Below, one piece after another: positions 58,781-64,000 of a DNA stretch of 64,000 nt. The translations under genes were made by a program, and so were the position numbers. The notes under the pieces are model-generated. The model saw only the letters and a program-made list of their open reading frames with translations, was not told the origin of the DNA and did not search any database. Source of the DNA: Diacronema lutheri (taxonomy: Eukaryota; Haptophyta; Pavlovophyceae; Pavlovales; Pavlovaceae). Every line of letters starts with the position of its first letter. Position 1 is the stretch's first letter. The stretch is taken from contig JAGTXO010000005.1 of the NCBI GenBank assembly GCA_019448385.1, forward strand, positions 1,426,001 through 1,490,000, read 5' to 3'.

Positions 58781-61150
58781 ATGCGGACGGCGGAACGGGC
58801 ACTAACGTCGCTCGTCCTCAGGCACGAGCTCCGGCTCGCCGAGGCGTCGGTGCGCGCGGGCACGGCTGGCATGGACGCATCGTACCCGTCGCTTGGGCTT
58901 GCGAACGCCTGCTTTGACGCCCTCACCGACCTCGTGGCCGACAGTGCGCTCGCGTCGCACCGCCGGCTGCTCAAGCTGCTCACGGATCGGCTCGAGCGAC
59001 TCGTGTTCGCGCCGGCGATGAGCGAAGCAGAGGCGGCACTCGAGGGGCCGCGCGTGCCCTTTTTTGAGCGCGCGCGCCGCGCCGCCGCCGAGCGGGATGA
59101 GGCGCGCGCACAGCAAGCCGAGCTGCATGCCGAGCTGGGCCGCAGTCGCGGCGCGCAGCGCGAGCTCGAAGCGGCCGCGCGCGCGCACAGCGAGGAGCTC
59201 GAGCGCGCGCGGGTGGAGCTGGCCGCGCGCGGCGTGGAACTCGAGGCGCTGCGCATGACCGGCGAGCTCGACGCCGCGCGCGCGCACGACAGCTCCGCCG
59301 AGGCGCGCATTGCGGTCGAGTTGATCGAGGCGGAGCTCATGCGCACGCTCGCGCAGCTGGGCGAGGCGCGGCGCGAATCCGAGGCGCTGAGGGCGAGCCG
59401 GGAGAGCAAGGACGCGCTGCGCCTCGCCTTCTCCCGGCTCGACGCCTCACACGCCCCGCTTGACGAGCCGATCGAGCACGCGCGCGGCCAGCTCATCGTG
59501 CTGCGCTCCATTCGCATCGATGAGTACACGCGCGAGGTACGCCAAACGCTCGCGCAGCACGCCACACCGGCGCTCGCGGGGATGGCGAGCGCGGCGGAGA
59601 GCGACGACGAGGATGACGGTGGCGCGCGCTCCTGCGCGAGGGGCGGCCACACGGCCGCGAGCGGCGCGCGGCGAGCGCTCGAGCAGCGGCTGGCGCAGGC
59701 GAAGGCCGGCTTTGTCGCCGAGTTGGACAATCTGGCGGCCGAGCTGTGCGCGATACAGTCGCACGCGCGCGAGCTGCACGGCCCTCCCGGCTCGCGGCCC
59801 GACGCGCGCGCGCAGCCGAGCGCGCTAGGCACGCCGGCCGAAGGGCGCGGTGAGCACGGCGTCGCGCTACCCAACGCGCCGCTCTGGGCAGCGCTCATCG
59901 CGCGCGGCGCGCGGCACGCGCCGCTCCACCCGCACGCGCTCGAGCCCGCCGAACTGGTGCGCATGATCCACGAGTTGTACGAGTCCAAATGGGCGCACGA
60001 GGTGGCGCTCGGCAGGGCGCGCGACGCGGCGGCGGCGGCGGGCGGCGGCGGCGGCGGCGGCGGCGAGTCTGTGAGAGCCACGGCTGCGGCAAGCCGCGCG
60101 ACGGCGCGACTGACGCCGCTCAGCCGTTATATGTTGCACCACCTCGAGGCGCTGTACGGCGCCGAGCACGTCGTGCGGCTCCTCGCGCACGGCCTGCTGA
60201 GCGGCGCCGACGCGCTCGCCGCCAGCGTGCCGCAGGCGCGCCTCTTCCGCGCGTGCGTGTCGGCGGAGCTGCCGGAAGGCGCGTGGATGCACGCGTTTGC
60301 GCTCGGCCGCAGGTTGCGCGCTGCGCGGCCGAGCGCGGCCGCGGGCACGGCGCCGCGCTCTCCGGGCACGGGCCCCCCCCGCGCGCATGCCGCCAGACTC
60401 GAGACGCTCGGCAACACGCTTGCGCCACCGCCGCACGGCTCGCGCGCGCACGCGGCCACCGCCGCGTCCGCGCCCGCCGCGCGCCCACCCGTCCGCGTCG
60501 AGCAGCTGATGAGCGCGTCGGGCATGGCCGCCCTCCTCCGTCGGTCTGTGTACACCCAGCGCGCGTACACAGAGTCTGGCGAGACCGCGGCTGCGCTCGA
60601 CACCTTCGCCGAGCAGATCGCCGAGCGGTGCACGCGCGAGTTGCGCGCGCACGGGCGTGCGCCGACCATCGACGACGTGTGTGCGCTCATCGAGGGCGCG
60701 ATCGCCGCCAGCGCGCCGCCGTCAGGTACACCCGCGCCGGCGCGGCCTCCTGGCGCGCACGACGCGCTCGTCGACGGCGCGCCCCTGCTCGCGCCCGAGC
60801 CGCGCACCGAGCGGATGCGCCGGCTCCTCACGTGGGCGGACGAGCGACAGACGGGCCGTTTGGCGCTCGTGCGCTTCCGCCACCTCATTGCAACCACCGT
60901 CGCGCCGTGCTGCCCACCCGCTGAGATTGTGCGCGCCTTCAAGTTTGCAGCGCTGCTCGAGCCCGGTCATGGCCTCGCAGTGCCCGTGCACACGCTCGCG
61001 CACGTCGCGGCGGCGCTCGAAGTGGTGCACGCGGGCGACTCGGGCCTACCGCGCCGCGTGCGCGCGCGCGATGCGGAAGCGGAGCCGATCGTGCACCTCG
61101 CGCTGCTCCAGCCCGAGCGCGACGGGGCCGGATCTAGTAAGTGTCCGTGA
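58781..61150 (+). CDS. Coiled-coil protein, possibly TSNAXIP1-N-like (ciliary?)
   Basis: 789 residues, one exon. Residues 10-75 (LVLRHELRLAEA, then LGLANACFDALTDLV and LLKLLTDRLERLVFA) recall the N-terminal domain of translin-associated factor X-interacting protein 1. A long coiled coil with FFERARRAAAERDEARAQQ and repeated Glu/Arg/Ala heptads follows to about residue 230. The second half has globular helices: PAELVRMIHELYESKWAHEV, LHHLEALYGAEHVVRLLAHG, MAALLRRSVYTQRAYTESG and RMRRLLTWADERQTGRLALV, the last loosely EF-hand-like. The combination is common in flagellar proteins, but I cannot name it. A 31-nt G tract lies in the 3' gap. Confidence 0.6.
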   Translation: MRTAERALTSLVLRHELRLAEASVRAGTAGMDASYPSLGLANACFDALTDLVADSALASHRRLLKLLTDRLERLVFAPAMSEAEAALEGPRVPFFERARRAAAERDEARAQQAELHAELGRSRGAQRELEAAARAHSEELERARVELAARGVELEALRMTGELDAARAHDSSAEARIAVELIEAELMRTLAQLGEARRESEALRASRESKDALRLAFSRLDASHAPLDEPIEHARGQLIVLRSIRIDEYTREVRQTLAQHATPALAGMASAAESDDEDDGGARSCARGGHTAASGARRALEQRLAQAKAGFVAELDNLAAELCAIQSHARELHGPPGSRPDARAQPSALGTPAEGRGEHGVALPNAPLWAALIARGARHAPLHPHALEPAELVRMIHELYESKWAHEVALGRARDAAAAAGGGGGGGGESVRATAAASRATARLTPLSRYMLHHLEALYGAEHVVRLLAHGLLSGADALAASVPQARLFRACVSAELPEGAWMHAFALGRRLRAARPSAAAGTAPRSPGTGPPRAHAARLETLGNTLAPPPHGSRAHAATAASAPAARPPVRVEQLMSASGMAALLRRSVYTQRAYTESGETAAALDTFAEQIAERCTRELRAHGRAPTIDDVCALIEGAIAASAPPSGTPAPARPPGAHDALVDGAPLLAPEPRTERMRRLLTWADERQTGRLALVRFRHLIATTVAPCCPPAEIVRAFKFAALLEPGHGLAVPVHTLAHVAAALEVVHAGDSGLPRRVRARDAEAEPIVHLALLQPERDGAGSSKCP

Positions 61151-61300
61151 CGTGAGGGCCCTTCACTTGTTTGCGCGGAGCGCGGTGGGCGCACGCACAC
61201 GCGGGTGTGCATGCACATGTGCCCACCACACGCGCACAGGGCGAGGTGAAACGTGGACTCGGGTGCACATGCGCATGCGGGTGCTGAAAGGGGAAGGGAG

Positions 61301-61303
<3 letters not shown>

Positions 61304-61334
<31 letters not shown>
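61304..61334. repeat. Homopolymer G tract, 31 nt
   Basis: Thirty-one consecutive G in the 217-bp gap between two convergent genes; it could form tandem G-quadruplexes. Confidence 0.97.
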
Positions 61335-61336
<2 letters not shown>

Positions 61337-61367
61337 GGGAAGCGTGCAGAGCTGCCCGCGGCGGTGG

Positions 61368-64000
61368 CTAGGGCTGGTTGACGATCGTCCGGCGCGGCGG
61401 CTCGCCAAAGTCGAGGTTCATGCTCACGCCGTTGCCGCCGACGCGCGCGTCGAGCACCGTAGCCTCCGGCCCGGCCGGCACGCGCACGAAGGGCGTGTCG
61501 AAGCGCTCGCTGCGCTGCGAGTATGGCTCGCGCCGGACAGCGTTCCACCGGCGGCCGACGAGCAGCTCGTGGTGCCACGAGAACTCGACGGCGGGCTTGC
61601 CGTACGGGATGTACTCGACGTGCACGCGCCCAAACGTGCCGCTCGGCAGCGACCAGTCGATCTGCTTGATCGCGCACATCGCGAGGCACAGCCGCCAGTC
61701 GGGCAGCTCGCAGCCGAGGAAGCAGCCGACAAAGCCGAGCGTGTTGACTGTGTGGTCGCACGGCGGCTTGCTGTTGACAAAGGGGATCCACTGCACGCAC
61801 TTGACAAGGCGCCAGTAGTCGATCTGGTCGGGGAAGCCGACGATGCATTGGTTCTGCCACAGGCACCACGGCAGCCCACCGTCGCGATCGGGCCCGGGCG
61901 GCAAGATGTCAACGTTCACCCAGCCCTTGCGCACCTGGTTGGTCCACCTGGCAAAGGGGCCGTCGCGCGACTCATCGCCGACGTGCGTGATCCACACGTT
62001 GCGGTAGCCGTCGGCCTGCAGGTCGACGTCCGCGTACGGCCCGACCTGCGCGAAGTCCGCCGGGTTGTGCGAGAGCAGCGCGACGAAGCCAGAGCCCTTG
62101 CGACCGCAGTGCCACGTGTCGCGCCCGTCGCGCCCGACGACGACGACGTATTCGTCAAAGGCCGACTTGTTGAAGTAGGCGTGCGTCATCTGCGGCGGGG
62201 CGGCGCCCGCGACGAAAGGCAGCAGCGCCGATACCTCGAGCGGCGGGTTGTAAATGGACACCGCGATCTCGTTCCACTGCGCGACGCGCGGCATCGATGC
62301 CTGCACCGACCACCAGTCGTGCGCGCTCGCCTCAAAGGCCGGCCGCGCGGGCTGCGTAACGAAGACGATGGCGCCGTGGGCCGGGTCGAGCGAGGCGGTC
62401 ATCGGCTGCCGGTTGCTCACCGCGAGCGCGCCCGGGCTGTAGTCGAGCAGCGTGCTGAGCGCGACGCCGCCCATCCGGAACTGGTAGGCGTGCGCAGCGC
62501 CCTTCACAGAGCCGCGCACGGCGGGCGAGACGAGCCGCACCGCGCCGCCGAGCAGCGTCATCTTGGGCGCGGCGTCGGCGGGCGCGGCGTCCGCCTGCCC
62601 GCCGCCCATCCAGCCCGCGAGCAGCGGCGGCGCCGAGCCGAGCGTAATGCCGGCGAGCGGCAGCAGGTAGCGGTAGGCGCTCAACGGGCCACGCGCAAAG
62701 CCGTACGCGCGCCCGAGGATGAACGGGCACTCGACGGCGATGGGCGCGGCGGCGCCGCCGAGCGACAGCCAGTACTCGCAGTCCTCCACGGTCGCGTTCG
62801 CCCCGTAGCTGAGCCCGAGCCACTCCGCCGTCTCGACGCTCACGTCCGCCGCCGCGCGCGTGCGCATCGACGCGTCGAAGTGGTATGCCGGCTCGAGGGC
62901 GTCCGAGATTGCGCCGAGCACGGCGGGCACGCGGTAGCCGCCGCGCAGCATCGAAAGGGCGAGCGCGGCGGTGGCCGGCTCGCCGAGCAGGCACGTGCCC
63001 CGCCCTTGCACCAGCCAGAGCAGGTTGGACGAGAGCGAGTAGCCGCCGAGCCCGGCGGTGCTCTGCCCGCGGTTCATCGGCAGCACGCCGCGGTGCGCGC
63101 TCACGCTCAGCTCGAGCAGCAGCGCGTCGAGCGCGAGCTGCGCACGCGTGCGCACGGCGGCGGCGGGCGAGAGGTCGGCCAGCGCGGCGAGCGCGCTCAC
63201 CACGCGCCCGAGCGCCACGTCGTCGTCCATGACGGCGAGGCCCATCGACGGGCCGAGGCGGCGGCGCAGCCATCGCAGCGCGCGCGCCTCGCCGAGCGCG
63301 CGCTGCTGCGCGCCGGTGCGGCACGATGCGGCAAAGGTGGCGTTGGGCAGCGCGTGGCCGAGCAGGTGCTGCGCCGCGTGCAGCACGATCGCCTCGTCGT
63401 CAGCCCAGTAGCTGAGCGTGCGCAGGTCGCCCGAGTCGAGCAGCGCGGTGCGCTCGGTCGTGTTCGGGCCGCCGCCCGCGCACGCGGCCACGTCCGAGGC
63501 GGGGCCGCCAAACTCGTCGAGCCAATAGGAGAAGCCGAGCGCGCCCGCGCGCAGCGAGGCGAGCAGCTCCGTGCCGAGCGCGGCCGAGCGCGGCGCGGTG
63601 GCGAGGAGCACCGATACGAGCGGCAGTGCGTCGAGCGCGCGCGCGGAGCGCGCGCGCAGCTGCGCGGCGCTTGCGTTCAGCCCGGCAAGCGAGAGCTCGG
63701 TGGGCGAGCGCGCGTGCATGGCGACGCGGACAGCGTCGACCCACGCGTCTGACGTGTCCGCGGCGAACGTGTACGACGGCGCCGCGTCGCGCATCGCGGC
63801 GAGCAGCTGGACGGCGCGGTCGCTCGCGCTCGGCGCAGGCGGGAGCGCGCACGCGCCGTACGGCTCGCGCAGCAGCCCACCGTCCTCGGGGAAGCGGGTG
63901 CGGTTGCGCAGCCACCAGAGCGCGATCCAGTCGGTCCAGAGCGCCTCGATCGCTGCCGACGCCGTCAAATTTGGCGGCGTCGGCACGCCGGTGGGCACGG
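61368..64000 (-). CDS. Large secreted-type protein, unknown (5' end off window)
   Basis: The frame is open from the right edge to the stop at 61368 (877 codons visible). Residues near the visible start include WTDWIALWWLRNRTRFPEDG. The first 450 residues are helical with repeated Ala/Leu helices and short WLGLSYGANATVEDCEYWLS and MNRGQSTAGLGGYSLSSNLL segments; the second half is beta-rich (KMTLLGGAVRLVSPAVRG, HGAIVFVTQPARPAF, WNEIAVSIYNPPLEVSALLP, YNPP, VVVVGRDGRDTWHCG). An alpha-toroid plus beta-sandwich layout would suit a polysaccharide-lyase-like enzyme, but no signature proves it. Several paired Cys (CVQW, CDHT, CFLGC, CLAMC) suggest an extracellular or lumenal place. Confidence 0.6.
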   Translation of the reverse strand, partial: VPTGVPTPPNLTASAAIEALWTDWIALWWLRNRTRFPEDGGLLREPYGACALPPAPSASDRAVQLLAAMRDAAPSYTFAADTSDAWVDAVRVAMHARSPTELSLAGLNASAAQLRARSARALDALPLVSVLLATAPRSAALGTELLASLRAGALGFSYWLDEFGGPASDVAACAGGGPNTTERTALLDSGDLRTLSYWADDEAIVLHAAQHLLGHALPNATFAASCRTGAQQRALGEARALRWLRRRLGPSMGLAVMDDDVALGRVVSALAALADLSPAAAVRTRAQLALDALLLELSVSAHRGVLPMNRGQSTAGLGGYSLSSNLLWLVQGRGTCLLGEPATAALALSMLRGGYRVPAVLGAISDALEPAYHFDASMRTRAAADVSVETAEWLGLSYGANATVEDCEYWLSLGGAAAPIAVECPFILGRAYGFARGPLSAYRYLLPLAGITLGSAPPLLAGWMGGGQADAAPADAAPKMTLLGGAVRLVSPAVRGSVKGAAHAYQFRMGGVALSTLLDYSPGALAVSNRQPMTASLDPAHGAIVFVTQPARPAFEASAHDWWSVQASMPRVAQWNEIAVSIYNPPLEVSALLPFVAGAAPPQMTHAYFNKSAFDEYVVVVGRDGRDTWHCGRKGSGFVALLSHNPADFAQVGPYADVDLQADGYRNVWITHVGDESRDGPFARWTNQVRKGWVNVDILPPGPDRDGGLPWCLWQNQCIVGFPDQIDYWRLVKCVQWIPFVNSKPPCDHTVNTLGFVGCFLGCELPDWRLCLAMCAIKQIDWSLPSGTFGRVHVEYIPYGKPAVEFSWHHELLVGRRWNAVRREPYSQRSERFDTPFVRVPAGPEATVLDARVGGNGVSMNLDFGEPPRRTIVNQP

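Noticed and set aside
60657-63752. 1031-codon plus-strand frame over the right-edge gene
   Set aside because: His/Arg/Ala-rich mirror translation that also runs through the poly-G tract; the minus-strand frame has ordinary protein composition.

Overview
The window looks like nuclear DNA of a GC-rich, flagellated, chlorophyll-c-bearing alga, most likely a haptophyte. The evidence is a fucoxanthin chlorophyll a/c-type antenna gene, ciliary and microtubule genes (RPGRIP1L-like, EML-like), a selenoprotein thioredoxin reductase, and short GT-AG introns (about 95-170 bp) in many genes. No rRNA, tRNA or CRISPR array was seen. GC is so high that stop codons are rare, so long open frames on both strands are mostly mirrors. 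I called genes from family motifs and from introns that restore a common frame.

Layout. 1-31.7 kb is dense host sequence: an EML-like WD40 protein, THUMPD1/Tan1, a chromo/agenet protein, an acid-sphingomyelinase-like phosphodiesterase, a CKAP2-like mitotic protein, an FN3 secreted protein, an Arg/Ser/Gly-rich protein, an mpaB-prime-like oxygenase, NUDCD3, a Sec-containing thioredoxin reductase with a downstream SECIS-like hairpin, RPGRIP1L, a PP2C phosphatase, an FCP antenna, a vWA/DUF2828-like protein, a UDP-rhamnose-type epimerase/reductase, a small membrane protein and a three-RRM nucleolin-like protein. Strands alternate often. Head-to-head pairs are 23-172 bp apart and tail-to-tail pairs sometimes 16-51 bp apart.

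31.7-35.3 kb is gene-poor and holds an old Ty1/copia pol fragment and unrecognised decayed coding patches. 35.7-51.6 kb is an accessory plus-strand locus of very long open frames. In order it carries a NOT1-like MIF4G domain, an Ala-rich stretch, 29 tandem copies of a 54-bp repeat, a weak OTU-like peptidase candidate, a YqaJ/lambda-exonuclease-type nuclease, and a large Fanzor (eukaryotic TnpB-like, RuvC) protein at its 3' end. A gene-less 1.1 kb follows with a G-quadruplex-like stretch and several perfect hairpins. This is the most unusual part of the window: a possible large mobile or virus-derived element carrying an RNA-guided-type nuclease together with a recombination exonuclease. Its ends were not found.

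52.7-64 kb returns to host genes: a protein with WH2-like motifs, a polyproline run, a TIR-like region and a PA domain; a low-complexity protein; a four-CBS-domain protein; a 2H phosphoesterase; a coiled-coil protein; and a large secreted-type protein cut by the right edge. Three homopolymer G/C tracts of 27-31 nt all lie in tail-to-tail gaps between genes.
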